Below, one piece after another: positions 44,337 through 53,476 of a DNA stretch of 64,000 bases. The notes beneath the pieces were generated by a model, which searched no databases, was not told where the DNA came from, and saw only the letters and a program-made list of their open reading frames with translations. The translations under genes were made by a program, and so were the position numbers. How positions within the stretch are numbered: the stretch's first letter is position 1; each line of letters starts with the position of its first letter. Source of the DNA: Stakelama pacifica (GTDB taxonomy: Bacteria > Pseudomonadota > Alphaproteobacteria > Sphingomonadales > Sphingomonadaceae); assembly GCF_004361835.1 (NCBI RefSeq), contig NZ_SNWD01000005.1, positions 124,001-188,000 on the forward strand, in the 5' to 3' direction.

Positions 44337-45272
44337 TCAATTCCCCGCCGTGGTGAAGGGCAGGCGGCGCAGCACCGTGGCCTGCATCGTCGCGCTGTCG
44401 ACATATTCGGTCAGGCGCAGCACCCCGAACCGGTCATGCAGATATTCCAGCTGCACCCCGCCCGCGACCTCGTCGTTGATATCCTGCCCCTTGCCGATGC
44501 CGTCCCATTCGACGCCCTTATTGTGAACCGGCGCGACCGTGCCGGTGCGCATCGCTTCGCCGCCGCCGACCACGGCATAAACCCGCTCATTCCATGTCAG
44601 CAGATCGTTGATCGCCACGGTCACGCCCGGTTCCCAGCTTGGGATATTGCCGAAATCATCCGCCTCCAGCTCGAACAACCCGCCCACGTCCCCCGGTTCG
44701 AACAGTGCATAGGGTTGCCCGCCCCGCGACGCGGCAAGGGTCACTGATCCCACGACTCCGCTTGCCTTGACGATCAGCGCCTGATCTTTGTTGCGCGCTT
44801 CGAACGGCCCGTTTTCCAGTTCCAGCATCGACGCCTCGAACGTGTCGGCATCGACCCGCGCCAGCGCGCGCGTCTGGTGATTGGGATGGAACAGGTACAG
44901 CACGTCATAGGATTGCTCCCATGTCAGCGCGTTGATTTCGGACAGGGTATAAGGAAGCGTGGTCAGCGCGACCGGCGCACCATCCGCCTCGATCCGAGCG
45001 TCGTTGGTGAAGAAATGGGCGACGCCCGCCGCCATCGCCATGATATAGCTTTGCGTGACGCTATACTGGAACGGGATCAACCGGCATGGGCCGGGCGCTG
45101 CATCGACGCGCAGGAAACCGGGGCACGCATCCAGCCCGCCCTCGACCAGCGGAATCCATCCCGTCAATTCGGCCATGCCGATGCCGTACAGGTTCAGGTC
45201 GATGCGGCCATGCAGGCGGCGCGACAGCTCGCCCGCGTTGAAATTCGATTGAACCGGGGTGACGCGCGACAT
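44337..45272 (-). CDS. Tail nozzle protein, N-terminal part (split gene)
   Basis: A 311-residue protein opening with QSNFNAGELSRRLHGRIDL, the hallmark N-terminus of podoviral nozzle (gp12-like) proteins, followed by GWIPLVEGGLDACPGFLRV. It ends at a UGA in LRRLPFTTAGN, a point where homologous nozzle proteins would continue. The downstream reading frame resumes two codons later in the same register. This is either a real two-chain nozzle, an in-frame nonsense mutation in a decaying prophage, or a sequencing error. Confidence 0.82.
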   Translation of the reverse strand: MSRVTPVQSNFNAGELSRRLHGRIDLNLYGIGMAELTGWIPLVEGGLDACPGFLRVDAAPGPCRLIPFQYSVTQSYIMAMAAGVAHFFTNDARIEADGAPVALTTLPYTLSEINALTWEQSYDVLYLFHPNHQTRALARVDADTFEASMLELENGPFEARNKDQALIVKASGVVGSVTLAASRGGQPYALFEPGDVGGLFELEADDFGNIPSWEPGVTVAINDLLTWNERVYAVVGGGEAMRTGTVAPVHNKGVEWDGIGKGQDINDEVAGGVQLEYLHDRFGVLRLTEYVDSATMQATVLRRLPFTTAGN

Positions 45273-45275
45273 GGA

Positions 45276-45899
45276 TCATCGCCCCCGCAAATAACCGCTG
45301 CCGCGATTGCGCGCGGCCAGCCAGTCCGATTTTGCCACAACCGACCCGCGCTGATTCGCGCCGGTTTCCAGCCCGTCGATACGCTTCGCCTTGCGCAGCG
45401 CATATTCGGCCTTGTTGCCCAGGTCGCGCTTGATCGTCTCGGATTGCGTGATGCCCTCGGCCAGCGCCTCGGCCAGCGCCAGTGTCATCGCCTTGACGAA
45501 AGCGGCCGGCCACTTCGTCACATCATCGACCAGCGCGATATAGCGGACGGGCAGCGGCGCGGCGGCATCGGTCAGGATCACGTCGCCCTCGCGCTCGCCC
45601 CGATAAAATCCGGGCCTCCCCTCAACGGGAACCAGCCAGCGCAGGCAATCGGACGGAAGGCGGAACTGCCGGGCATAGCCATAGGGCGGGTTCACGCCAT
45701 CGGCGTTCAGCGCCGCGCGCCGCAGCGCGAAATTCCATGGATGCTGGGAAAGAAGGTCATTCAGCACGATCGACCAGAGCCGCTTTGCCCGCATCGCGAC
45801 AGGGCGGTCGCTGTCGATCGAGGTGACGAAATCGCGCGACCCCAGCTCCGCCAGCGCGGCGTTCACGATATCGGTCTGGGTCGTGCTGGGCGTCGGCAT
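45276..45899 (-). CDS. Head-tail adaptor (gp11-like tail tubular protein A)
   Basis: A 207-residue protein starting with TQTDIVNAALAELGSRDF, with HPWNFALRRAALNAD and a helical C-terminus (SETIKRDLGNKAEYALRKAK), as in gp11-type adaptors linking portal to nozzle. An upstream in-frame extension of 17 residues is not conserved-looking, so the Met at 45899 is used. It ends 3 bases before the nozzle start. Confidence 0.85.
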   Translation of the reverse strand: MPTPSTTQTDIVNAALAELGSRDFVTSIDSDRPVAMRAKRLWSIVLNDLLSQHPWNFALRRAALNADGVNPPYGYARQFRLPSDCLRWLVPVEGRPGFYRGEREGDVILTDAAAPLPVRYIALVDDVTKWPAAFVKAMTLALAEALAEGITQSETIKRDLGNKAEYALRKAKRIDGLETGANQRGSVVAKSDWLAARNRGSGYLRGR

Positions 45900-46004
45900 G
45901 ATGGCCCCTGTCAGGTGGTAAGGTGACGGCGCGCCGGGCGGAATTCCCACTCCGATTTACGCCCGCTGAGGAAGCATGTCCCCGGCGCACCGTCGAAGGA
46001 AGGA

Positions 46005-46033
46005 GGGGCGGTCAAAGGAGTAAAACCCGCCCC
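46005..46033. repeat. Hairpin between head and adaptor genes
   Basis: Inverted repeat GGGGCGG/CCGCCCC with a 15-base loop in the 141-base gap between the capsid-adjacent gene and the adaptor gene. No T-run follows on the minus strand, so it is a weak terminator or an RNA processing/stability hairpin. Confidence 0.4.
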
Positions 46034-46040
46034 GCCCCCC

Positions 46041-46466
46041 TTATCGCTTGGAGGCGAAAAGCTCCGTGCAGACGACACCGGCTGCGGGCATGTTCGCACT
46101 CGGCGTCAGAATGATATCCTCGCGCTGTTCCAGCGCCCCCGCCGCAAGCATGGCGGGAACGATCGGCGCGCGAACCGTCTTGCCCGCTGCGGGACCGGCA
46201 AAGGCGACGGCATATTTGTCGTCATCGGTGGCGATGCCCAGCTTGAAGGTAAGCCCCGACAGATCGACCGAAGAGGAAAGTTCGAACGCGCAAACGGCGC
46301 AGCCCTCGCGAATGCGCGCGACCAGCGGCGTATCCTGCGTTCCGCCGCCCTGGGTGGCGAGGCTGAAATCATTGTGAAACCGGCGAACGCCCGCATCCAC
46401 CTTCGTACCGGGGGCGAGCTTGCTGTCGTCGGTGCTGCTGTACGATGTGCCATACTGGATTCCCAT
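46041..46466 (-). CDS. Head-associated phage protein of unknown role
   Basis: A 141-residue protein, Gly/Ala/Thr-rich with beta-strand-like segments (LTFKLGIATDDDKYAVAF, GKTVRAPIVPAMLAAG) and no membrane helix. It lies directly after the capsid gene, past a terminator-like hairpin, which suggests a decoration or minor head protein. No family is recognised. Confidence 0.65.
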   Translation of the reverse strand: MGIQYGTSYSSTDDSKLAPGTKVDAGVRRFHNDFSLATQGGGTQDTPLVARIREGCAVCAFELSSSVDLSGLTFKLGIATDDDKYAVAFAGPAAGKTVRAPIVPAMLAAGALEQREDIILTPSANMPAAGVVCTELFASKR

Positions 46467-46526
46467 CGTTCTTGCTCCTTGGTGTTGTCAGCCGATCGAG
46501 GCGGGGCTGGACCGCGCAAAACGGGA

Positions 46527-46551
46527 CGGGCGGGGCACGCGACCCCGCCCG
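46527..46551 (-). terminator. Terminator-like hairpin after the capsid gene
   Basis: A 9-bp inverted repeat CGGGCGGGG/CCCCGCCCG with a 7-base loop begins five bases after the capsid stop on the minus strand and is followed by TCCCGTTTT. It probably acts as a partial terminator that lets capsid mRNA exceed downstream genes. Confidence 0.6.
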
Positions 46552-46555
46552 GCGA

Positions 46556-47479
46556 TCAACCTTCCTTGCATTCAAGGATGAAGCACTTGTCTTCCATCAG
46601 GCGCGTCGCGGTGCTGCACGCTTCGGCATAGACCTGCTTCGAAAAGTTCTTGTCGTCGCGCTCGGTGATGCGACCGAAAAACTCGGTCCAGACCGCGCGA
46701 TGCATCCCGGACGGCATAAATGTCGGCAGCATCCGCGTGGTTTCGCTTTTCGTGAGCTTTGAGCTACGCGGGTATGCTTTGGGCGAACCGAGATTGACCG
46801 GCATGAAGCGCAGATTCTGCCACGGCTTCAGTTCGCGGCGTGCCAGAACGAGCCTGCCGTCATAGTTGGATTTGACGTACCGATCGATCCGCTGAAGGTC
46901 CGACACCTGCTTTGGTGTCAGCAGCACAATCGGCTGCTCTTCCTCGATATCGCAGTCGGCAAGCTCGTAGGCTTCTGCAAGCGCGATGATCTTGTCTTCG
47001 GTCAGACCGGTGGCTGCGCCGCCCAGATCGACAACGATCCGGTTCCCGGCCTTGAACGGCACGGGGGTATCGCCATGTTCGCCGGTCCATGCCGTTCCGA
47101 AATAGCCTTCGATGAACTTGTCGTCGTGATAGCGGCGCGTGCCGCGTGCCGTACCTTCGACCAGCGGACTATCGATATCGACGCTGGTCGCTTTCATCGC
47201 ATCGCGGTCGCGCAGCGGCGCGACATTCGCAGATTTCGGCTTTTTCACCCAACGCCGTTCGCTCGATGCATCGCGGTTATTGGTATCGGTGTTGATACCG
47301 TCCTTGTCTTCAAGATTGAAATCGTCATCGAACTGATCTTCAATCTGTGACGATGCCCCCGAGTACATCGACGTCGAACCAGCCAGCGGATAGATTAAAC
47401 CCGGCTTCTGGTTCAGCTTGAACGTGGTATTCTTCTGATACTCGACGGTACGATTTTCGTTTGCCCAATCGTCTGCCAT
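46556..47479 (-). CDS. Major capsid protein
   Basis: A 307-residue protein starting MADDWANENRTVEYQ. Charged N-terminal segment (SSQIEDQFDDDFNLEDKDG), DSPLVEGTARGTRRYH and TWTEFFGR-like C-terminal region (HRAVWTEFFGRITERDD) resemble capsid proteins of N4/T7-related podoviruses with an HK97 fold. Position after scaffold and a good GGGAGG site support high expression. Family assignment rests on context plus weak similarity. Confidence 0.82.
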   Translation of the reverse strand: MADDWANENRTVEYQKNTTFKLNQKPGLIYPLAGSTSMYSGASSQIEDQFDDDFNLEDKDGINTDTNNRDASSERRWVKKPKSANVAPLRDRDAMKATSVDIDSPLVEGTARGTRRYHDDKFIEGYFGTAWTGEHGDTPVPFKAGNRIVVDLGGAATGLTEDKIIALAEAYELADCDIEEEQPIVLLTPKQVSDLQRIDRYVKSNYDGRLVLARRELKPWQNLRFMPVNLGSPKAYPRSSKLTKSETTRMLPTFMPSGMHRAVWTEFFGRITERDDKNFSKQVYAEACSTATRLMEDKCFILECKEG

Positions 47480-47676
47480 ATTTGCCTCCCGGCCAAAAAA
47501 CGAAATTGAATCCGAATTTCGACGGGGAGGCGGACCTGTGTCCGGGCCGTCTTGGGGAATGACGCATCCCGTTCCGCGCGGCTGCTTTCGCCGATTGCAT
47601 CCGGGGCGCCATAGCGGCGGGAAGCCGGAGAAAAGAGGGGGAGAATAAGAACCGGCTCCCCCATCCGGCTAGGTCG

Positions 47677-47703
47677 CGAAATTCACCATATTGGGGAATT
47701 TCG
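47677..47703 (-). promoter_or_regulatory. Inverted repeat/possible promoter before the capsid gene
   Basis: CGAAATTC and GAATTTCG, perfect 8-bp arms 11 bases apart, lie immediately after the scaffold stop in a 224-base gap upstream of the capsid gene. On the minus strand TTGACG overlaps the scaffold stop and could be a -35 element, but the matching -10 is poor. No gene is visible in the rest of this gap. Confidence 0.4.
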
Positions 47704-48579
47704 TCAACCCCTTTTCTGCATCAACTGCATCAATTGTGATCGGCGTGCATATTCCGGGCTGCTCTTATCTGCGACCTTTGCACGGATTTCCGGGCTTGCA
47801 TCCATGCGATCGATCTCGTCGCTCGCCTGTTGCGGGGTCATGCTTCCCATGCGCAACTGCGTCTGGGCATCACCCACCTTGGACAATTCACCGGTTTTCT
47901 CCGCGAGCGCGAACAGCGCACGAAGCGTTTTTCCTGCACCGACTGTCTGCTCCAGTCCGGTGGTAAGATCGCCGATATCGATACCGGCTTCCTTGAGCAT
48001 GTTTTCGGTGGCCGCCAGACGCTGATTATAGGCAGCAGGGCCGAATTCAAATTCGACCGCGTTCATTTCGTCGCGGCCTTGTTGCGCCTGCTTGCTCACC
48101 ACATCGGCCTGATACTGATTCCATGCGCTGCTCAGCTTTTCAGCCTGCAACGGGTGCAACCCGACTTCGTGAAAAACCGGGCGCATGGCCTCGCCCATTT
48201 CCGTCTGATTGCCCTCGGCATCGCCGATTTTATAATCCTCGGCCTTCTCTGGCCGAATTTTCGAAGCGAATTCGGCAAAGGCATCAGGATTATCGGCGGC
48301 AGGAATGGCGACGCGCCCTCGCGCAAAGCGCTGCGTTTCGATCAGCGCCTTTCCCATTTCATCGATACTGCCATAGCGCGCCAGCGTTTCGTCACCCTTC
48401 AACTCGGCCGACAGGAATTTATCCTGCCACCGGTCGCCGCTCGGCTCCGGGGTCGGGCTTGGCGATGGCGTCGGGGTCGGCGCGGGCGTCGACGTCTCGC
48501 CGGGCGCTGGCGCCGGGGCCGGGCTGGGGGTGGATGGCGCCGGAACGCCGGTGTTCAACGCATCTGCTACTTCGCTCAT
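47704..48579 (-). CDS. Scaffolding protein
   Basis: A 291-residue acidic, helical protein. A long Pro/Ala/Thr/Ser-rich N-terminal stretch (residues ~13-48) precedes a helical C-terminal region with many Gln/Glu/Lys and a basic end (RSQLMQLMQKRG), typical of podoviral scaffolds. Location directly before the capsid gene supports the role. It overlaps the gene before it by four bases. Confidence 0.8.
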   Translation of the reverse strand: MSEVADALNTGVPAPSTPSPAPAPAPGETSTPAPTPTPSPSPTPEPSGDRWQDKFLSAELKGDETLARYGSIDEMGKALIETQRFARGRVAIPAADNPDAFAEFASKIRPEKAEDYKIGDAEGNQTEMGEAMRPVFHEVGLHPLQAEKLSSAWNQYQADVVSKQAQQGRDEMNAVEFEFGPAAYNQRLAATENMLKEAGIDIGDLTTGLEQTVGAGKTLRALFALAEKTGELSKVGDAQTQLRMGSMTPQQASDEIDRMDASPEIRAKVADKSSPEYARRSQLMQLMQKRG

Positions 48580-48923
48580 TGCCCGTTCTCCCTCAATTTC
48601 TTGGCAAGTTTTTTCAGTTCGGTGCCGCCCATGTCGATGCGCGCGAACATGTGCAGCACGATGGCGCGTGATGCGGCCTGGCTGCGCAATTGCTCGTCGC
48701 TCGCCTGCGGCATGTCGGCTGCGCCAAGGTTCGCAATCTGCGCCAGATCGCCCAGAACGGCGGCTGCATCGTCCTTCAACGTGCCGTCCGCGTTCAGCAT
48801 CAATCGGCGATAGGCGAGGATGATTTCCCGGCGCCCGATCGCCGCCGTGATGAGCCGCCGTCGCTGCGCGCGCGCAGTGCTTTCCATCGCGGCAAGGCCG
48901 TCGATTTCATGACTAGCCGCCAT
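48576..48923 (-). CDS. Small phage protein between portal and scaffold
   Basis: A 115-residue helical protein, Arg/Ala/Leu-rich (ARAQRRRLITAAIGRREIIL; DEQLRSQAASRAIVLHMFAR), ending ELKKLAKKLRENGQ. It overlaps the portal by 11 bases and the scaffold by four. No known family; it could be a portal or head assembly helper. Confidence 0.65.
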   Translation of the reverse strand: MAASHEIDGLAAMESTARAQRRRLITAAIGRREIILAYRRLMLNADGTLKDDAAAVLGDLAQIANLGAADMPQASDEQLRSQAASRAIVLHMFARIDMGGTELKKLAKKLRENGQ

Positions 48924-50571
48924 TGACCGCCCCCGCTGCGCTCCTCGCCGCATCGGCGATCACCGGCACCGCTTCCAGCAATTGCTGTTGCGCGGCCTTG
49001 GCCTGCTCCACTTCGTCGTGTGCGCGCTTTTCCTCTTCGGTCGCGCGCCACGTCGCGGGCACGCCATTGCCATCGGCAAGGTTCGGAATGACCTTTTCCA
49101 ATGGATATTCGCGGTTGAATGCTGCGGGCGCTTCGGGGTTGAATTGCGCCACCACGCCAACCTGTTCAGCGGTGCGCAGATACGCCGCCGACGCACCGGC
49201 CCGGCGCATCCGCGTCAGCTCGTTGTCATAGGCGCAGGTAATCCCGCCCCCGTCGCGCAGATACCGGGCAACCGTGGCGGGCATGTCATCCAGCATCCCC
49301 TCCTGCCACATCAGATCCAGCTCAACGTCCAGCATCGGCGAAAACCATTCGGTTTCCTGCCGGGCGAGCGGGGACAGCAATATGCCCTTTTCGGCGATTT
49401 CCTCCAGCGTCCGGGTCGCGCTGATATGCGTTTTCTGCTCGCGATAGATCTGCAGCAGGTCGCGATAGAACGCCCGGTCGATCGTCTGTTTCACCTCGGC
49501 GTGGAGCACCGTGGCGTCGCCCGAATCCGCCGCGTCGAACAGCGGCTTCAACATCGGCTGCATCTGCTCGTCCAGCCCGCCATAGGTAATCCCCCATGGC
49601 TTGAGGGCTAAGATCGCCTCGTCCAGTTCGTCGCTGGGCGCCAGCATCGGGCGCTTGGCGTTCAGCTCCGCGATCAGCACGCGGTCCTGCATCATGATCT
49701 GCGATGCGCGCAGCGCGGGCAGGAACAGCGTGCCCCGGCCACGCCCGAAATTCTCGTTTACCGCATTCTGCCACCGGCTGATGATCCGGCGCATGGTTCG
49801 GTATCCGCCTTCCTTGAACGGCACCTTGTCCTTGCAGCTGTAATAGCACGCCCGAAAGGGCATCCCTTCGGGGCCAAGGATACCCGGCTTCATGTGCGGG
49901 TTGGGCTCGATGACGTGCAGGAATTCGAATTCTGCCTGCGGCTTCGGATTGGGTTGTTTCAGGGCGTCGCGAACGCATGGCGGAATGGCTTCCTTCCATT
50001 CGCGCTGTGCCTGCTCGGCGGTCCATTTGAACTTGCGATGGACGCGCATCGGGTTGCCCTGCGCATCCGCCTCCCACCAGATCGAACCGATATGCTCCGA
50101 CTGGTACGACAGCCCGGCGAAATAGCCGCGCTCGTCGAACCGCTTGTCGGGCCAGATACATTGCTCGCCGAACGCAATCACGCTCGCCGCGCTCTCATGC
50201 ACGTTATTGGTGAAGCCCGACTTCGGATCGTTGCGCAGCATGAACAGGCGGTCGGCGATGATTTCCAGCCATTGCTGATGCACAACGCTTTCGTTCATTT
50301 CCGACGACAGGAACCGCAGCTTCTGCCACTTCACCCCGCGCGGCATGGTGAACCCTTCGAACAGCGAAACGCCGTCCTCCAGCGCCGCCGCGCCATATTC
50401 GTCGGTCATGTCGTCGGTCAGCGACTGCCCCGGCGACAGGATCGAATTGAACCCCTGTTGACGCGGCAGGATCAGGCGCGCGACCTCTTCGCGCAACGTA
50501 TCGATATTCATCCGCGCGGCTTCCATCCGCGCCTGATTCCGCTCGATCGTCTTTCCGTCGAAACCAAACAT
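48913..50571 (-). CDS. Portal (head-to-tail connector) protein
   Basis: A 552-residue podoviral portal of the head-tail-connector family, with LILPRQQGFNS, RPMLAPSDELDEAI, a GGLDEQMQPML segment and a helical C-terminus (TEEEKRAHDEVEQAKAAQQQ). It forms the dodecameric ring through which DNA is packaged and ejected. A strong GGGGGAGGA site precedes the ATG. Confidence 0.9.
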   Translation of the reverse strand: MFGFDGKTIERNQARMEAARMNIDTLREEVARLILPRQQGFNSILSPGQSLTDDMTDEYGAAALEDGVSLFEGFTMPRGVKWQKLRFLSSEMNESVVHQQWLEIIADRLFMLRNDPKSGFTNNVHESAASVIAFGEQCIWPDKRFDERGYFAGLSYQSEHIGSIWWEADAQGNPMRVHRKFKWTAEQAQREWKEAIPPCVRDALKQPNPKPQAEFEFLHVIEPNPHMKPGILGPEGMPFRACYYSCKDKVPFKEGGYRTMRRIISRWQNAVNENFGRGRGTLFLPALRASQIMMQDRVLIAELNAKRPMLAPSDELDEAILALKPWGITYGGLDEQMQPMLKPLFDAADSGDATVLHAEVKQTIDRAFYRDLLQIYREQKTHISATRTLEEIAEKGILLSPLARQETEWFSPMLDVELDLMWQEGMLDDMPATVARYLRDGGGITCAYDNELTRMRRAGASAAYLRTAEQVGVVAQFNPEAPAAFNREYPLEKVIPNLADGNGVPATWRATEEEKRAHDEVEQAKAAQQQLLEAVPVIADAARSAAGAVNGG

Positions 50572-50600
50572 CGCCTGATCCTCCCCCTATGCGCCGTCGA

Positions 50601-51347
50601 TCAGGCCGCGCTCTTCGTCGTGCTGCGCGCGCCGGTGAACAGGAACGTGCCCGCAGAGATTTTCGCGGTGCGCCCGCCGCCGCCGGGGAAACGGCTCACC
50701 AGATCGGCAACGCCCACCGCCTTGTCGCCAGCCATCAGGAACGCCTTGCAGATACCCGTCTCCGGGATACCCGGCTCGATGACGATATCCTTGACCAGCT
50801 TCACCCGGTCGCCGCTCGGTTCATAGGCGTCGGGGTGGAATTCCAGCGGCGGCAGATCGCGGAACGACACGCCGTTTTCATCGGCCAGCACCACCTGCGT
50901 TGCTTCGGTCAGCGCATAGAGCGCGGGCGCTTCGGCATCGGGGTCCAGTTCGATCGCATCGGCGACGCGCAGCGACATTGTCTGCGCAGGTCCGGCCACC
51001 GCCGCTTCGGCCGCAGTGCGGCGGAACTGCTCACCTCGCAACTGCTCGGTCAGATCGGTGATCGTGGTATCCTTGGCCTTCAACGCCTTGGCATGGGCGC
51101 TTTCGGTCGCGGCGATATCCTTGGCGACTTCCGCGTCGCGCGTTTCCAGCGCATCGGCGATCCGTTTGCGGCACGCCTGCTCCTGCTCGATCTCGCGTTG
51201 CAGGGTGACACGCTTGTCGCCCTTCTTTTCCAGACCGGCCAGCGCCGCCAGTTCGTCGTCGGTCATTTCGGGCAGCTTGCCGGTAATCGCCTCGACATTG
51301 CCTTTCAGCAGTTCGGGCAGGTCGAAAGTCGTCGTCTTGTCGTCCAT
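50601..51347 (-). CDS. Phage protein with central coiled coil, upstream of portal
   Basis: A 248-residue protein: a short acidic N-terminus, a coiled coil (residues ~50-115; LQREIEQEQACRKRIADALE), then a beta-rich C-terminal domain (VVLADENGVSFRDLPPLEF). No family is recognised. The start at 51347 has GGAGG five bases upstream; the first in-frame ATG 15 bases earlier overlaps the previous stop. It lies between terminase and portal, so packaging or head assembly is plausible. Confidence 0.7.
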   Translation of the reverse strand: MDDKTTTFDLPELLKGNVEAITGKLPEMTDDELAALAGLEKKGDKRVTLQREIEQEQACRKRIADALETRDAEVAKDIAATESAHAKALKAKDTTITDLTEQLRGEQFRRTAAEAAVAGPAQTMSLRVADAIELDPDAEAPALYALTEATQVVLADENGVSFRDLPPLEFHPDAYEPSGDRVKLVKDIVIEPGIPETGICKAFLMAGDKAVGVADLVSRFPGGGGRTAKISAGTFLFTGARSTTKSAA

Positions 51348-51358
51348 GGGTGCCTCCA

Positions 51359-51592
51359 TCATTGGCCCATCAGGGTGTTTTTCTTCGTCGTCGTGGATTC
51401 AGCCCCCCGGCTTCCCGTGCGTTGGTTGTCCGCGCTCCCCCGACGGCTCGCGATGGCGTCGGCGACCAGCGAATTGCTGCGCGGCGTCGCGGTCGGTTGC
51501 GGCAACACCGGCTTGGGCGCTTTGGGCTTGTTGAACACGCCCGCCACCGCCCCGATCGGCGACAGCGCAATTTTCAGGATATCCCCCGCCAT
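51359..51592 (-). CDS. Small phage protein, unknown function
   Basis: A 77-residue protein starting MAGDILKIALSPIGAVAGVF and continuing into a Pro/Ser/Arg/Thr-rich, probably disordered tail. The N-terminal helix is amphipathic to hydrophobic. It sits between terminase large subunit and the coiled-coil protein with normal operon spacing. Confidence 0.55.
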   Translation of the reverse strand: MAGDILKIALSPIGAVAGVFNKPKAPKPVLPQPTATPRSNSLVADAIASRRGSADNQRTGSRGAESTTTKKNTLMGQ

Positions 51593-51604
51593 ATCAGTTC
51601 CCCC

Positions 51605-53476
51605 TCATGCTGCGATCTGGCGCCGCACGGGCGCATTGTCGTTCGCCGCACGCGGCGCGAACGGGCTGTTGCCGAAATCGACCTTGCCCCGGCGACGCGC
51701 GGCATTGTGCCGATCGCGCAGGCGCTTATCGGCATCTTCCCAACCGTCATATTTGGTCAGGCCGAGAACGAGATATTGATTGGCGTCGTGGACATGGCTG
51801 AAATCGTTTTTCAGTGGCTCGTCTTTCCATCGACCGCCGCCGGTCGAATACTGCACGCGCGTCACGACATAGCCGCGATTAAAGCCCTCGCGCAGCACCT
51901 TGCAGCGATCGGAAATCACATAGGCGGGCGCATCGTCATTGACGTTGCGCAGCACGTCGCGAACCGCTTCCAGTCGCGGCCCGATCAGGTTCCGTTTCAC
52001 CGGCGCGGGCTTCATCTTCATCTTCACGCCGATGGCGGCTTCGTTGAAGCCAGCCACGAATTTGATGATCCATGCCCGATCCTCGGCATTGGCATCGCTG
52101 TCACCGAACCACGCACTGGGATCGGCCCAATTCACTGCGCCAAGCTGGAACCCGGCATAATGCTCGTTCCAGTATTTGCCGACGACCTGCCCGAATTCCT
52201 TCGCGCCCAGCCCCTGCAACACCTGATCGTTGCCGGGCTGATACACGACGCATTCGTCGATGATGCGGATCTGGCCGCGCAAGGTTTTTTGGCCGAAAAC
52301 TGCGGCGGGCGTGTTGCCGCCGTCCAGCCCGACATGGATCGGCAGATTCGGGTCGGCGGGCATATCCGCCACGCAATGCCGTTCGTCGTTATACTGCGAA
52401 TAGACCGGGTTGCCGTCCCGCACCGCGCCGAATTTATTGTCGATGAACCGGCGCTTGTCGCCTTCCGACATGCCGATCATCATCCGCTGATAATAACCGG
52501 GCGGCAGGTTGCGCAGATTTTCCGCCCCGGCTTCCGTGCCTCCGGGCTGGCGATGGAACCGGATGCGGAAATTCTCGCCGAACTCGCGGCGGAATACCTC
52601 CATCTGTGCGTCGGAAACCCCGATGTTCCGATTTACGCAGAAATCGTAGGTCCAGTTATCCTCTGCCGGCGCATTCATATCGCCGATCATCCCGGACCAT
52701 CCGCCCAGCGGCGTGCCCGGCGGGCGATAGCGACCGACGCGCGGGAAACCGAACTTGAACACGTCGCGGTGCAGCGTATCCATTTCGTTCAGCCACAGCC
52801 CGGTTAGCTGCAACCCCTTGAACAGCTCTTCCGCGCTCTGATCGCCGACCGCGACGAACAGCATTTCGATTTCAAGATGATCGACCTTCCCCCCTTTCAG
52901 CGGGATCGCGATGCTGATCTTGTGAATCTTCTTCGTTTCGTTCCAGTTTTCCTTGGTTTTCGGAAACCACATGAACCAGTCGGCAAGGACGTTCTTTTCC
53001 AGATGCGCCCAGGTATCGCGCACCACGGCCCAGCGGGCCCGCCGAACGCCATCCGGCCCTTTGGGCTGCCACATCGCCGAATTCAGGATTTTCTGGAAAC
53101 AGGTCGTGGTTTTGGCCGACCCATACGGCCCCATGATGACGCTGACCGCCGACCGATCGGTGCGGAATTTATGCGCAACCGGGCCGACGAACCCCATTGT
53201 CAGGCCGCGCGATGCGGCGATCAGGTTCGCGTAGCGCGGCTTGGCGTCCGCCGCGACCTTTTCCAGATCGAACAGCGCCAGCTTTTCGATGATCCGGTCG
53301 GCTTCCTTGACCTGCCGGTGTTGCTCGACCGTCAATTCGTTCGCGCTGCGCAGCGGCTTTGCTTCAACGATGGCCTCTGCGCACGCATCCAGCAGCGGCA
53401 GGGTGATAGTCGACGCCGCCGCCAGCATCGCCAGCGCATTAGTCAGGACGCGTTTAACCTGCATCGTCATCACCAT
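51605..53476 (-). CDS. terL: Terminase large subunit
   Basis: A 623-residue packaging motor. The ATPase domain has a P-loop-like SVIMGPYGSAKTTTCFQK (residues ~115-130) and Walker-B-like TGLWLNEMDTL. The C-terminal nuclease has LPIHVGLDGGNTPAAVF with acidic metal ligands and a later WADPSAWFGD. It translocates and cuts concatemeric DNA. Several in-frame Met codons at the start overlap the small subunit stop, so the exact start is uncertain by up to four residues. Confidence 0.88.
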   Translation of the reverse strand: MVMTMQVKRVLTNALAMLAAASTITLPLLDACAEAIVEAKPLRSANELTVEQHRQVKEADRIIEKLALFDLEKVAADAKPRYANLIAASRGLTMGFVGPVAHKFRTDRSAVSVIMGPYGSAKTTTCFQKILNSAMWQPKGPDGVRRARWAVVRDTWAHLEKNVLADWFMWFPKTKENWNETKKIHKISIAIPLKGGKVDHLEIEMLFVAVGDQSAEELFKGLQLTGLWLNEMDTLHRDVFKFGFPRVGRYRPPGTPLGGWSGMIGDMNAPAEDNWTYDFCVNRNIGVSDAQMEVFRREFGENFRIRFHRQPGGTEAGAENLRNLPPGYYQRMMIGMSEGDKRRFIDNKFGAVRDGNPVYSQYNDERHCVADMPADPNLPIHVGLDGGNTPAAVFGQKTLRGQIRIIDECVVYQPGNDQVLQGLGAKEFGQVVGKYWNEHYAGFQLGAVNWADPSAWFGDSDANAEDRAWIIKFVAGFNEAAIGVKMKMKPAPVKRNLIGPRLEAVRDVLRNVNDDAPAYVISDRCKVLREGFNRGYVVTRVQYSTGGGRWKDEPLKNDFSHVHDANQYLVLGLTKYDGWEDADKRLRDRHNAARRRGKVDFGNSPFAPRAANDNAPVRRQIAA

